Shown here: in pieces, positions 30,310-43,553 of the stretch
Layout: each line of letters starts with the position of its first letter
Numbering within the stretch: position 1 is the stretch's first letter
DNA from: Phytophthora sp. 'mugwort'
Lineage: Eukaryota; Oomycota; Peronosporomycetes; Peronosporales; Peronosporaceae
Assembly: GCA_033558025.1 (NCBI GenBank)
Contig: JAUCEF010000009.1
Location: 248,001-312,000 of the forward strand
Direction: 5' to 3'
DNA length: 64,000 bases
Notes under the pieces: model-generated
Told to the model about the DNA's origin: nothing
The model's input: the letters and a program-made list of their open reading frames with translations, nothing else
Database searches by the model: none
Position numbers and translations under genes: made by a program

Positions 30310-33300
30310 AAACAACAAAGCTACGAAGAGGTCTACCGCGTCAAAGTGTGCCAGGTCGATACGCAACTGTCAACTATACCAACACGCATCGAGTCGCTAA
30401 TTGCGACGTATCAAGAAGTATTCCCCAAGGCATTACCAGACGGGTTACCACCTCACCGCCGCGTCGAGTTCGAGTTGACAACAAAACCAGACGCAAAACC
30501 AAGCAATCGTCCACCTTTTCGGTTTCCAAGACGGAGCAAGACGCTCTCGACCTGTTTGTGGAAGAGAAGCTGAAGAAAGGATGGATTGAAATCTCCGATT
30601 CTCCCTGGGTGTCCAATGTGTTTGGTATTCCCAAAAAAGGTCCGCAAACAGGGACACAACCTTCACGATCGGAGTGGGTGCGATCCGGGAATGCAACACT
30701 ACCGATTCGTTGGGTTATTGACTATCGGTATGTTAATTCGGAAACCATAGTTCCAAGAATCCATTTACCGCGAATGGAAGAGCTGTTCGACAAAATGCAC
30801 GGTGCTACGGTGTTCTCAGTGCTCGATCTCGCGCAGGGTTACCACCAAATGCGCATATCGCCTGAGTCTCGCAAATACACCGCATTCCGCACACACACAG
30901 AGACATATCAATGGTGTGTTGCACCAATGGGTCTTGCAGGCATGCCGGGCGTGTGGTCACGTCTCATGCGGGTTCTGTTTGGCAAATACTCATTTATTGT
31001 GGTCTATCTTGACGACATTTGCGTCTTCTCCAAGACTATGGACGAACACACTGGGCATCTAGAGACGCTGTTCCAAGTACTGCAACGCGAGAAATTGTAC
31101 GCTCAAGTTACCAAGTGTCATTTTGGCGCAAAATCCGTTAACTTCCTCGGACACACCGTCTCCGCACAAGGCATCGCTGTCAACACGAAGAAGACGGAGA
31201 CTATCGCCAAATGGACGACACCAGCAAACACCAAAGAGCTTCAGAGCTTTCTAGGACTTGCAGGCTACTACCGTCGGTTTATCTGCAACTTCGCTACACT
31301 AGCGCTGCCTTTGAGCGCGTTAGTCAAGAAAGATGCAAAATGGGAATGGCATGCATCGCAAAACAACGCATTTCAAGCACTCAAAGACGCTCTGCAAATT
31401 GCGCCTGTGCTTAAATTGCCCGACTTCGAACGCGAATTTATTGTAACCACGGATGCGTCGGGACACTGTGTTGGTGGAGTTCTTTCGCAAAAATATGGCA
31501 CAAACGACCATCCAATTGCGTTCTACTCGAAGAAGCTGGGACCACACGAGCTGAATTGGCCCACACACGAGAAGGAATTATTCGCGATCAAAACAGGACT
31601 CGAGAAATGGCGTCACTACCTCTACGGACGCCTTTTGTCCTCTTCACCGACAACAGCGCATGCTCATGGTTGTTGCACCATCCTAAAGTGTCTTCCAAGT
31701 TAGCACGCTATTTGACATTTTTCGCGCAATTCAACTTCCAGATTCATCATGTTAGCGGAAGTTTGAATGCGGTTGCAGACGCATTATCGCGACAACCCAG
31801 CGACGTCAGCTCTATCCAGTTCCATCGTTGCTCGGATCAATGCAGGACGCATGCAATTGCGTATAAAGAAAGCTTTCGTGCCACACCCACGGCGAAGCAA
31901 ATTGTCGGGGGAGCGTCTTTGCCTCAAATTTCCTCCGCCATGACTGTGTCACACAGCTTTATGACACTCGCACCTTACGTTCAAAAAATGTTTGTGCAAG
32001 GTTACAAAAGCGACAAGGACACCAAAGAAGGCATCAACTCCAACAAATTCGAGATAATCGACGAGCTAGTATATTTACACACGCAAAACAAGACATTGCG
32101 ACTTTGTGTGCCGAACGACTACCAACTTCGCACAAATATCATCTCGGGTTTGCACGACGCAGCCATCGCAGCACATCCCGGAGTTCGGCGCACATTCCTT
32201 CGGGTTGCAGAATGGTACTACTGGAAAAACATGGAGAAAGACATCTACGACTACGTCACAAGTTGCGAAACATGTGCAAGATGGAAACACAGCAACGCCA
32301 AGAAAAATGGGAAATTCGTTTCTATTCCAATCCCCAAAGAATATTGGGAAGTGGTATCAATGGACTTCATCACCGGCTTACCGGAATCCAACGGATTTGA
32401 TGCGATCCTAACAGTCGTCGACAAACTCTCAAAACGTCCCAAGTACATCGCAGTGAATACAACGGACGACGCAGAGAAAACTGCCCACATCTTTTTCGAC
32501 AATGTCGTGCGACACCATGGAATACCCACAGTCATCATTAGCGATCGAGACCTCGAAATTTACATCGAAATTTTGGCGTTCGCTCTCTAAAATTATGGGC
32601 ATCAAATTGAACATGACAACCGCGCACCGAGTTCAGGCTGACGGCCAGACAGAGAGACAGAATCTCGTTCTGGAAGACGCACTTCGTTGTATGACTTCGT
32701 ATCATGGCCAGGATTGGTCAGAAAAATTACCAACGACAGAGTATGCACACGCAACTCTAACTAGTGCCTCAACGGGACTGTCGCCGTTCGAAATCGACAC
32801 GGGACGCAAGAGCGACTACCTATCGGACTCCCAACAGCGCTAGCTACGAGCGCTAACAACCCCGAACTCGACATTGCCGAATTCGCGAAAACATTCCACG
32901 AAGATCGGCAGAAGCTCGTCGAACAAGCAAGAGTGCATTTAAAGCACGCACAAGAGTCACAAAAAACGCTATTATGACCAAAAGCGCAATGACGTTGCGT
33001 TCAAAGTGGGCGAGTTGGTGATGCTCGACACTCGCCGTCTTCCCCTTCGACACGCAGCACTGGAAGTTAAACGTGCAAAACTTGCAGCAAGGAAGATCGG
33101 TCCATTCAAAATCGTCAAAATGATCGGGGAAAACGTCGCAAAACTCCAATTACCCGCAAACATGCAGAGAATGAGCCCCACATTTAATGTGGGTATTTTA
33201 GTCCAAGATCACGAGCGGTTCAAGAGTCGACCAATACCCAAAACATCGCGGGTCGTCGTGGACGAGAACACCGGTGAAGAAATGTATTTCGTCGAAAAAC

Positions 33301-33476
33301 TTCTTAAACACCGAATCGTGAACCGCATGAAACAATGGTTGGTCAAGTGGAACGGATACCCAGACCACGAGGCAACATGGGAATATGAAAGCGACATCAA
33401 CCACGTCTCCCACTGGAAGGTTCTCGTCGATGAGTTCCACAAGCTTCGACTCGAAATCACTCGCCGGAGGATGTAA
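30310..33476 (+). pseudogene. Ty3/Gypsy pol: reverse transcriptase, RNase H, integrase, chromodomain; frameshifted
   Basis: The N-terminus (ATYQEVFPKALPDGLPP) is in one frame at about 30,400. The reverse transcriptase follows in another from about 30,530, with SVLDLAQGYHQM and the active site VYLDDICVFS near 31,000. RNase H (TTDASGHCVGGVLSQK) is near 31,450. After a shift at about 31,630 come HHVSGSLNAVADALSR, the integrase HHCC zinc region (HPGVRRTF...CETCARWK) and its core (SMDFITGLPES). A further shift near 32,550 is followed by ADGQTERQN. More shifts occur between 32,840 and 33,000. The C-terminus at about 33,280-33,410 is a chromodomain (VEKLLKHR...WLVKWNGYPDHEATWE), which defines chromoviruses and directs integration into marked chromatin. 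At least four frameshifts disable this copy. Confidence 0.9.
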
Positions 33477-34006
33477 GGATGTGGTTTGCAATTACGACAC
33501 ATTTTACATCGGTTACGTATGGGTAAAACCTTTGGTCCCGACACAATCGATATACGCACAGTCTGGTGCAGACGTAAAGTTTCTATCGTCCAAGGCAAAG
33601 GTCACGGATTCGAGTCCCATCGATAACACATTTTATTTTGCATATTTTGCATAAATTGCGCATAAGGAGGCGCCGCGCGACACCACGACATCTTCCAAGG
33701 ATAACGTATGTGAACTACACTCATGGTACACGCAATCATTATCATGATGACGAAACCAGAGAATGTCCCAGAGTCTCCAGCCAATCAGATAGTCAATAGA
33801 GTGTGACGTGTAGGTTTGCATGTGATGTAGAGGAATGGTTGGTCACCGTGCGGAGAATATCCAGCGTGGCACAAAGGACACACAAGAGCCTCCATGGCGG
33901 CTTAGATATAGCGCTAGCGAACTAAGGACCGCCCAAAATGAATCACTTCCAAATTTCCTTCCTACTCGACAACTCCTTCTCCTCTCCTCCGCCCCACATC
34001 ATTACA
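33472..34006 (+). repeat. Gypsy 3' LTR
   Basis: 535 bases, nearly identical to 27,308-27,834. It is preceded by a short purine-rich tract (GGAGGA) that is the probable polypurine tract, and followed by GTCAT at 34,007-34,011. The chromodomain ORF stops within its first bases. Confidence 0.9.
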
Positions 34007-34011
34007 GTCAT

Positions 34012-37000
34012 CCTCTGAAGTGTGAACTACTTCCACTGGGAGTATAACATGCGTATGACGCTGGCCCCTTTAAAGGGGCTGCTCGCGCATATGAAGAACA
34101 TCAAGGCGGAGATTGACGCCACGGAGGCGTAGTTCGTGAACGACGTGAAGGCGCTGAGCATCATCGTTCACGGCGTGGAACGCCAACACCAGACGAGCGA
34201 TCCGTTCCGCGACCGTGCTACCCAAGCGTGAAAAATAACGCTTCGGGATTCTACAACCGTACTACGCTTCACAACCGTGTCACGATGACACGCCGTCTCC
34301 ATGAGTTCAAGATGAGGGACGGGGCGACCATGGCGAATCATCTGGACGCTTTTAACGAGTTCGTCGTCGGCCTGCTGACGATGATAGAACCCGTCGACGA
34401 GGCGAGCAGCTCGTGGTGCTTCGCAGTAGCCTCCCGGTCGAGTACGTGCTCCATCACCGATAATGCGAAGGACATCACGCTAATCGAGGTTAAGGAGAAG
34501 CTCCTGAAAGCGTTCGAACGGTTAGAGAAGAAGGACACAGCCATGGAACGAGCGTTCAAGGTGAACGCCGGACGATTCAAGGGCGGCTAGGACAACGGTC
34601 GCAAGTGGAACGGTCTGAAGAAGAACGGTGGTGGCTTCAAAGGCAAGTGCTTCAAGTGCAGCCAACTTGGGCACATGAAGTGGGCTGTCCGGTACGGAAT
34701 GCTGATGGTGCGTTTTTTGCCGTGTGTACGGAACGCCTCGACGGGTGGTTGATCGACAGGGATGCGATCGCCCACATGACCCCGCACCGTTCCGATCTAC
34801 TCGAGTACGGAAAGTGGCCGCTGGCAGCGAGGTCACGATTGCGGGTGGAAGAAGCTAACTGTGGCTGGTCGAGTAACGGTACGCTTGCTCGATCTAAACC
34901 GAAAGCGTGTCAAGATGGTAGAAGTTCTCCACATCCCGGGTCTCGACAGACGGTTGTTGTCGGTGGGGAAGCTGGCAGAACGTGGCCTGAACGTGGACTT
35001 TTAACGTTCCTCATGTATCATTTGGGGCGACGTTTGCGCGATCCCGCTGGGCAACAAGGTCGTCAAGGCGTACATGTTGGACTGCGATCAGGAAGAAGCA
35101 GGGTATGTCCGGTACACTGGGGCTGACAGCCAGTGTGAATTTTGGCATGCTCGCATGGGGCACCCTACGATGGACGCATTAGCCAAGACACAGCGTTCGA
35201 CGAACGGTATTCCGGCTGTGGGGCAATCGTTCCAGACGTTGGGTGGCGGATGCATGAAGGGGAAGCAGATGGTGGCAGCTTTACCGAACAGTTCCAGACG
35301 AAGAATACGTGCGAAACACGGATGTGTTGGGACCAATGAGTACGCCGTCGAAGGGTGATGCAAAGTATGTCCTGACGTTTGTGAACGATTACTCGCGATA
35401 CGTGGCGGCCTACTTCTTGAAGAAGAAGAGCCAGGTGGCCGCCAAGCTGAACGAGCTCATGATATTCTACGAGAAGCAATGGGGGAACGCATTATGTGCC
35501 TCCGGTCGGACAACGGTACGGAGCTGTGAACAAGGAGGTGGCGCGGGTCTGTATCATGAACGGTATCATGCGTCAACGTACCGTACCGTATAGCCCTCAT
35601 CAGAATGGAGTGGCAGAACGGATGAACCGTACCATCATGGAAACGGCTCGAAATATGCTACACTACAAGAGCGTTCCAAAGGAATGGTGGGCTAAAGCAG
35701 TGAGTACATAGGTGTACCTCATTAACTGTTCCACAAGCACGCAGCACACAACTGTGACACCGTATGAGCTAGGTTTCAAGGTAAAGCCTACGCTGGATCA
35801 GCTACGCGTATTTGGATCGCATGGGTACGCCAATATCAACAAGGCGAAGAGGCTGAAGCTGGAACCCAAGAGCTTCAGGTGCATGCTTCTCGGATATACG
35901 CTGAGAACGTAAAGGGGTACCGCGTGGACGCTCCCAAGGTCTGTGAAACTGGACGGACGTGAGGTGGACGGTATCTACGAGACACAGCCGGCTCAAAACG
36001 AAACGGTCATCCATGTGAGCAAGGACGCTGATGTTGCAGTCACGCTTGCACCGGTGGAACTCCAACCCGCCGTGGAGAAACCTATGGAAGGTGTTGAGAA
36101 CGACGCGCCGGACGTGGACCTGGAGAGCGCGCAACCGAAGCAGGACAGACACCATATCTACTGATGCCGGAAGGACGGTCTGCTCCTACTGGTTTAGAGT
36201 TGACACCGTATCGTGCACAACCGACAGTGTTCGAGGACGATCTAGCGTCATTTCATCCTCATCATGGACCGTTCAAGACGTCCCCGCGAACCAGTGTTCC
36301 CTCTTAAAGATGGAACGAATGCTGAGGAATAACCGTACCATTTGGTGCAGATGCCTAGACGCGTGACCAGCACGGTCGCGTGGTAGGCTACAATGCACGG
36401 TTAGTGACGAAAGGGTTCCAGCAGAAGTGCGGAGTAGACTTCTTCGAGACGTACTCTTCGGTGACCAACATCAACTCGATCGGAGTTGTTCTCGCGGTCT
36501 GCACTGCGTATGAGTACCGGATGGAACAGTTGGACGCAAACACAGCGTTCCTCAACAGCGAGTTGAAAGACCGTGTCTTCATGAGGTACCCTTTGGCATC
36601 GTGAATACCCATGACTACGAGTGCCAGCTGAACAAGGCCATATACGGACTGAAACAAGCTGCGAGTGCCTGGAACAAGACTATCCATCCGGTGTCCCTCG
36701 GGAATGGCTTAAAGAGTTGTTGAGCGGAGCAGTGTGTTCACGTCGAGCGTTCCAAGGACGGTTTCATCTACGTATGTCTCTACGTCGACGACATGATTAT
36801 TGCGGCGAAGACGAGCGATGAGATCCGTGTCGTGAAGACGAGCTCAAGAACCCCTTCAAGATGAAGGAGCTTGAACAGGCAAAGTTTATCCCGGCATGGA
36901 ATTTGACCACGACAGGTCCGCCGGGACGCTATTGATCAAGCAGACTCGATACATTGATGATGTGGTGGAACGGTTTGGCAGGAGGACGCTAAGCCGGTGG

Positions 37001-37050
37001 ACAGCATGTGTGCGGCTCGTCAGAGGTTGACGAAGCCACAGTCACCAGGA
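34012..37050 (+). pseudogene. Copia-1 gag-pol, 5' two-thirds, heavily mutated
   Basis: It continues the Copia-1 gag that starts at about 27,284 before the Gypsy insertion. Gag fragments match Copia-2 (FYNRTT.HNRVTMTRRLHEFKM at 34,240-34,320). A zinc knuckle KCFKCSQLGHMK lies near 34,650. The protease has lost its active site (GWLIDRDAIAHMTPH instead of DSGA). The integrase shows HARMGH near 35,150, the NDYSRY core and GVAERMNRTIMETARNM near 35,610. The reverse transcriptase has QLDANTAFLNSELKD near 36,530 and LYVDDMIIAAKTS near 36,780. Many stops and shifts interrupt it. It breaks off within the reverse transcriptase at about 37,050, where the DIRS-like element begins. Confidence 0.88.
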
Positions 37051-37627
37051 ACGTGGACGGTTCGAGGAGGAAACGACGGCAGTCGACTTTCAGCCCCCGA
37101 GCAGCACAGGGCGGCTTGAGAAGAAGGAGCCAAGCTCCACGCATTTTCTTGATGACGGGCAACCCGCCAGTGTCCATCTCCCTCGCGGAGGGCCTTCGCG
37201 GCCATGTTGTACGGCTCGAGTGTCCTGCGGAGCTCCCTAATGGAGACTGGGACGGGCCCATCTACGTCCGGTTGCTGGAGCCTCGTCACATTCGTCCCGG
37301 ACACGATACCCCGCTCATGGTCGACTACAGTTCTCGGCGCCCAGGCTGGGTATGCCAACTCATCCACCGTCGCACTGAGGTCGACGACGCTCACGGGCAC
37401 AACGACGACCCGCCCTGACAGAGCATTGTGGTCCCGTACAGCCGGTTGACGAGTCCGTCCGAGGTCCTTTCGCTGGAGCTCCGCGACCACCCATTGCTGC
37501 CTCTCTTCCGCTTCATGCGGTTCAAGTCCTGATACGTATCCGCTGGCCCCGGATCCGACAACCGCCGCTTCCTGGAAGCATCTCTGGGGGTCTTCCTGGT
37601 TGGCCAAGTAGTGGTCTACATACTCGC

Positions 37628-38400
37628 GTGATGGGTATAGCTTTTCTACGTCATCCGGGGCCTCCCACCAGCCTGCTTCTAGCTACCTGTGGCGTGGTCA
37701 TCCGTCAGCCGGCAGTTGACGAGGCCGTACACGTCATTATATCGTGTGACTTGGTGTGGAACCAACTCATTTCGCGCGACGAATTCGTTGTCGGCTGGTG
37801 CCACGGGATGCCAGCCACTTCGAGACTAGCTCGTCGACTAGCTCGTTTTCGCTCGCGCTGGTCCGCGTTTATCGTCCCGTCTCAGGACGATCCTGAGCTT
37901 CAACGACCGCTTCGAGACACCTTCGTTCCTACCGGTTCCGACACTCTCGTTGATTTTGGGTTGCAGCCCATTAGAATGGTAACAGAATTTGGACGTGTTG
38001 CTTCAGTTACGCCATTGAGTTACGCTTGTATGTACATTGGTCCGTCTCGTCCGTTGACACGAGTTGACATGGACAAGGACAGCGACACAGAGTCGCCAGC
38101 GGATATCCTCCCAGTAGGGTTCTCGCGTGGCCAACCGCTACCCCTGGGGATTCCCGACTTAGTAGCCGATGCCAAACTCCAACAGTTTTGGCCCCTCCAG
38201 TGCCGCTTCAATGGTACTCTGCGGCTACGTCCACTTCCAGTGGGCAGGAGGCCTCCTGGCCTCCTTGCCACCAGTACCAGGGCCAGCACCCATATCCACT
38301 CCCGTTGCCGATCCTCAGTCGCTAACCGACGCTGCTATGATGGATAAGCTTATGGATTTGACGCAGTCGACACAGCAGATCGCGGTAGCTACTCAACAGC
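37628..38400 (+). pseudogene. DIRS-like 1 gag-like ORF
   Basis: A frame of 239 codons starting ATG at 37,628 that includes the segment LVWNQLISRDEFVVGWCHGM, matched in DIRS-like element 2 near 46,330 (SRDEFGLGFYHGLPS), and a later acidic segment (DMDKDSDTES) with a counterpart there (MDHEDDNASPD). It is therefore a shared coding region of the two elements, in the position of gag. No zinc finger is intact in this copy. The frame is lost after about 38,350. Confidence 0.55.
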
Positions 38401-40099
38401 TTCTACAATAACAGCTTCTACAACAACAGCAACGCCAACATGAGCGCCCTGGGACGTTGCAACAGCAGCTTTCAAGTCCGAGCGAGAGCAGCGGGTTACC
38501 CAGGTCCCGATCAGGTCCGACCAGACCGGCCAAAGTGTCCACCATACTTCCCGGCGCCGTCCTGATAGTCGACGCAGTACTCGCAGCCGTAGCCCAGTCC
38601 TCGGCATGCTCGTAAGCGCAGTTGTAGTAGACATCGTGATCTGTCCATGGATCGCGAGCCGGTTGTGGCATCACCCCGTCCACATGGGCGACCAAATTTT
38701 CGTGCGTCGCCTCGTGCGGCTGAAAATGAAGACTACAGACCTGTTTCACCCCGCTGGTCTGATTGAGGCGCCGGTCGCGGCATGTACCATAACAGTCCAC
38801 ATGGGCTTCGGCCCGATGATGGTCCGGCCCGTGATCGATCGCCGCATGATGACAGCCATCGAAACCGACGCTGGCTGTCTCACCGTCGCGATAGTCCTCG
38901 TCTACGACCAGGTGAACGGATCGACCTCACTGGACCGAGCTCAAGACGCCTGATCCCTATCACGTTCGTCGCCGCCCTGTGCCTAGTGCACATGAGGTGC
39001 TGGTTGCTGACCTGATGGCAGGCGCCACCAGCTTTGGTACTCCTTCAGCTGAACTCCAGGTTCACCAAGTAGCCCGTGTTGGACCCCGGCCCAACGCTAT
39101 CCAGCATCACGAGACACTACGCAGCCGCTACCGGGTTCCAAAGTTACGGCGAAGATGTTATTTGCGGTTAATTTCGGCGCGCGCCAACTCGACCACTTTC
39201 TTCCTTCTCCGGCGCAGAGCGGAGGGGACCGTTCGGTGACTTACGATCCGGTGACGTGGTCATCGGCTGACACAAGCCTTGTGTCTTTCATTAGCAGGAT
39301 TGACCACTTACCCACCACTCTATACTGCATCCAGGTGACAGCGATGGAGTGGTACCCTTGGCCAATGGCTGAGACCTTTAGGACTGTTCACGCGGACTCG
39401 CTATCCCGCTTGTTGGACTGAGCACCCCAAGCGCTCGTCTTCGCGACTATCAACTCTTACACGGACGTGTTCATGTGTCTCTTCCAAGCCATTCGCAACG
39501 AACAGCCGGCCGCTGGACTGGGACAGGCTCAGGCGATTATGTCACCCGATTCCGACGACTACCGTCGCCCGGTTCGTCAGGTCATTGACCAAGCACTGAT
39601 CGCTACCTGGGCGCGCCAGCAAATCCCACCAATGGGCATCCCGTTCGTCCCGAGTGTCGCCGCCCACCTGATCCACTTCAGCGACGTCCGTCACACGGAC
39701 CAGCGTCCAGCTCCACTCCTGAGAGCGTCAATGCTCAAGTCCCTAACCATGTCGACAAATCAGTGTGTCATCGTTTCCAGACGCAAAAGGATGCAATTTT
39801 CCCAGTTGTCACACCGCCCATGAGCTTGTCACCCTCCCCGCGGAAGTGGGGGCCTTTATCACGAACAAGCACGGCGAGCTCAAGTCGGAGCACCCGAACC
39901 AACACGCTTGATGCCGCGGAGACGTTGCGTAACACTGTGGAACGGATCCATTATTTCATCAATTGATTCCATTGCTCACACGCCTCGTTTGGCCCCTGAT
40001 TCATTCGCGTCGGTTGCTGCTCAGGCAATGACTTCTTTTGTTCCGCATCCTGGCGGTGCGGACATCACCTCACCCTATCACCACAGTCCCTTGCGTCAC

Positions 40100-40560
40100 T
40101 TCTACTAGTTTTTGACGCGGGCGCTCGCGTCACTGAACACGTTAGCGCTTAAGTGTGTTGCGTCTGGTCTGACTCAGGCGTCAGATTGTGGTGGGCGGCC
40201 GGCGCTTTACGCCCGGGCGGTACTAACAACGAAATGGAAGCTATAGGACTCCTGGGTAGGTCTTCGGGTGGCTATTCCAACATCGCTGTATCCCGATTCG
40301 AATTGTTGGCGACTCCAGTGTCATTATCAATATGGCGTTAGCTACAAACCAGGTCCACGCCCTCCACTTGATGACATTGCTTCAAAAATACGCTCCATCC
40401 TGCATCGTCTGCGAATGGTAACGATAACTGCGCTATCCCGAGCTTATAACGTGGCGGCCGACGGCCTCTGCAATTGGGCCATGGACGAACAGAACCCGGT
40501 TCATTCTCACTTCTGCACCTCGGAGGCCACGGCATGGCCCCACGCCTCGGCTTCCTCCAC
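40100..40560 (+). pseudogene. DIRS-like 1 RNase H domain, upstream of the reverse transcriptase
   Basis: Fragments in two frames give FDAGARV near 40,110, then GGTNNEMEAIGLLG near 40,220, and later SKIRSILHRL...ALSRAYNVAADGLCNWAMD near 40,390-40,490. The pattern FDxGA...NNExEA...(Y/E)NxxAD.L is that of RNase HI domains of the RVT_3 type. The equivalent region of element 2 (48,380-48,740) carries NNVLEAEGLLACLRWIRN and NTAADDLCHWIID, so the domain is a fixed part of this family. Its place before the reverse transcriptase is unusual for DIRS elements. Confidence 0.6.
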
Positions 40561-40833
40561 TGACCCCTTACGGTGGGGCGGTTCGCTCCCCGCTCTCCCC
40601 TCTCTACTGGAGTACGATCACGACAAATGTAGAATGGGCTGGCGGCTCGTCATGATTGATTAAAATCGCGTCTTGCATTTGGTCCGCAGTCGATTTCTCC
40701 AACCACTCCTGCTCGCTCCGGGACCGGATCTCGACCCGCCACCGCCGGCTTAGGTTTCCATCAAAGCCCGATACCAGACCTCATCACTTACCACGATAAC
40801 GGAGCGCAAGTGCTCCATTAATGGCGTCACGAG

Positions 40834-42210
40834 GTGTGTCCCCTGGGAGTTTTCCGTCGCTTCCAAACATTGGCTACGGCAAACGGGATTGTTTTTTTTG
40901 TAAACATGGTATTTTGCCTACCAAGTGCTGACCGTCTTCATATTCCGGAACCGGACGTGCGCGTACTGACAGCGGTCATACAGCTTCCTCACATGGGGAT
41001 CGACAGCACTCTTCGTTTATTTAGAGGGCAGACCTTTCAGGATCAGCGTCCCAACAAGGCCCTGCGGCCGTGGCTGTATCGAAAACACTTCGCGACATAT
41101 CCAGACCTCGAGTCACTCTGCAGCATTGCGGAACATGGGATCGTTCATCACTGGCGGGACGCCTCACCTCGGTGCGGTGTGCGGCCTGTGTCATCAAATT
41201 ACCCCAGTGTTACGGACGGTGCCGCTGTTGTCACACATCGCCGGCTACAGGATTACTATCAGGGACGGTGTATCCTTGCAGGTATATCCGCACTGACGGG
41301 CGAACCTGCGTTACACTCAAGCGCTTTGCCCTGGTATCAAAGAAGGACACACCTCTCCGTGTGGAGGGACGTACGTTCCACGATCTATCCGCTCCAATGG
41401 GACCGTCTGAAATGACGCTACTGATACGGATTAGATACCGAACGCTCTGTGGGACCCGTACTCCAGTATTGCCTGGCGGGTTTTGGATTTTACGCAATCG
41501 CTACCCGAGCCGACTGATAATATGCGATCGGTGCAGATAACGCAGATGCCTTCCTTCACGTGCCTGTGCACTCAAAACACGCACCTGCCTTTGGGGGCAT
41601 CCTACCCCGATCGTAGGTTGGCATTGTATCTGGTGTGGCTGTTTTTGGATGGACGGCCTCTCCAGGCTACTTCGCCGTTGTCAGGAAAGCAGTATATCAT
41701 TATCATCGATAGGTGGATCCTACGTGTCCGGCTTCCCCAAGTCTTTCTGGATTTTCCAGTGGGTGGACGATTTTGTCCTCATTGAGGTAGACATCCGTGA
41801 CCGGTTGTTACGTGCAGAGCGACGACTTCGGGACGCAATCAAACTAGTGTTCAGATCCGAAGGCTGGCACGACGGGAAGCTCGGAACATGGTCACGCTGC
41901 TGTCACGCAGTCGGTATTGACTGGAACATTCCCGACCTAAGTGTTACCATACCCGCCCAAAAGGTAGACAAAGCAAAACGAATCATCGCAGAGACAAAGG
42001 CCGAGTGCTTCATTATTCAAAATCGACTAGACAGCCTGGTTGGGGTGCTTCGCCACGGGATCACGCTCATCCCTATCGCCAAACCCTTCTTCAGCGCCTC
42101 ATTAGCATCCAGTTGGCGACAAAAAGGTCTGGATGTCCTGGGACCCCGATGACCGATTCGCTACGCAGTGGGATGGAGTGGTGGAATCAACTTGTCTTCG
42201 AAAACGTATA
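40834..42210 (+). pseudogene. DIRS-like 1 reverse transcriptase
   Basis: The N-terminal segment (LRLFRGQTFQDQRPNKAL near 41,010) matches element 2 (LALFRGQTVADPRPNKAF near 49,260). The catalytic motif FQWVDDFVLIEVD lies near 41,755-41,790, followed by RDRLLRAERRLRD and LVGVLRHGITLIPIAKPF (about 42,030-42,090), a segment typical of DIRS reverse transcriptases. Several frameshifts separate the parts. Confidence 0.75.
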
Positions 42211-42482
42211 AGCTAGGGTTCCAAATGAGCCTATTTGACAGGGAATCACCAGAAACAGACGGATGGATCATCCTGTGCGACAAGAGCAGTATTACTATCC
42301 ACGGCCTGACGTCCCAAAGGACTTGACGAATCGAGCTCACAACAAAATGTGATGAAGCGGTGTTCGGGAACACGATTCTCGCAGCGATAACGGACTGAAT
42401 CTCTGTCGACCCACGTTGCCCAACATGGGAGCATGTGCGTCTATATGTACGAACAAGCTGGTAAGTCAAACGTCTAGAGAAG

Positions 42483-43510
42483 ATGTATTGTAAATGGGTA
42501 ACAGGCTTTACGGTACTGTCCCTAACTCAAGCTTGCAGAAAGCTGAAGCTCTCAGTCAGCAAAGTTATCAGTAGGACGACTGAGGTGCGATCCTGTGATG
42601 TTCACTCAACAGCTCAGCTGCGTCAATACATGTGTACAGACCGACTCAATCGAATCGAAGAGGAAACGAGGCGACTCCGGAGGGCTGCCATTAACGTCTC
42701 GACTCTGGGAACCTACGCCAAAACATTTCGCCGCTCGGCAAACTTCTGCAAGGTGTTTGGATTCCCAGCGTGGATCGATCAACTCCCGCAGGAACACCAA
42801 GCTCGAATCGTCGGCCTCTTAGCGGGAATTTGCGCTCGCGAGGGACATAATTCCCGCGGCCACGGACACAAATTTCAAATGTTTGACGGCAAAATGGCAG
42901 CAGATGCATTCGCCCACCGGAACATTCGAAACGCACGGTTCAATTACAAGTGTCCGGAATTTGAGCTCATTACTCAAGATATTAAAGAACTGGAGCGGAA
43001 GCAGCCTGTCACCTCGCTCATGCTGCGCGAGATGCATATCCAGCTCCAGCAACATCGAACACAAGAGAATGGCAAAAATTTGGGCATGCTGTGGGGATCA
43101 ATTATCCTCGCCTTCTTCTTCTGGGCCGCAGCTCGGAGCTGTGGACACCAGCATCCAAAGAGATGGCCGTCGGTGGTACAACACAGTGCATCAGGGCGAA
43201 GGACGTTCTCATACGTGACAGACACGGAAACGCGACGCATCCAGGATCGGGATGCGCCGAATCAGTAGAAATCCTCTTCAGGTTGCAAAAAGGGCGACCA
43301 GACCAGACAAGGCAACACGATTCGACATTACCGTTCTGGGCAACGGCTGATGTTTCTAGTAGCGGCGACGAACTCTGTTTGACGACTCGATTGAGGTGGA
43401 TATCTTCAGGCAAACAGTTAGGCCCATACCTGACCTCGGTCTCTCAAAGTCCAACAATCGGAAAGGCCAAAGTGACGAAAGCAATCAAGGATGCAGCAAG
43501 GCGTCACGGA

Positions 43511-43553
<43 letters not shown>

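Larger units (their letters stand above)
27308..34006 (+). mobile_element. Ty3/Gypsy chromovirus inserted in Copia-1
   Basis: This is a complete structure of 6.7 kb: LTRs of 527 and 535 bases starting TGTAAGGATG and ending CATTACA, a 5-base target duplication GTCAT, an extra leader frame, gag-protease, and a frameshifted pol with reverse transcriptase, RNase H, integrase and chromodomain. The LTRs are nearly identical (the 3' copy has a small duplication near TTTTGCATA), so insertion is recent compared with Copia-1. The pol has several frameshifts, so this copy is probably not autonomous. Confidence 0.93.

Noticed and set aside
43514..43551. A protein with a repeated Ile-Tyr stretch
   Set aside because: It is only the translation of the AT microsatellite inside a dead recombinase gene.
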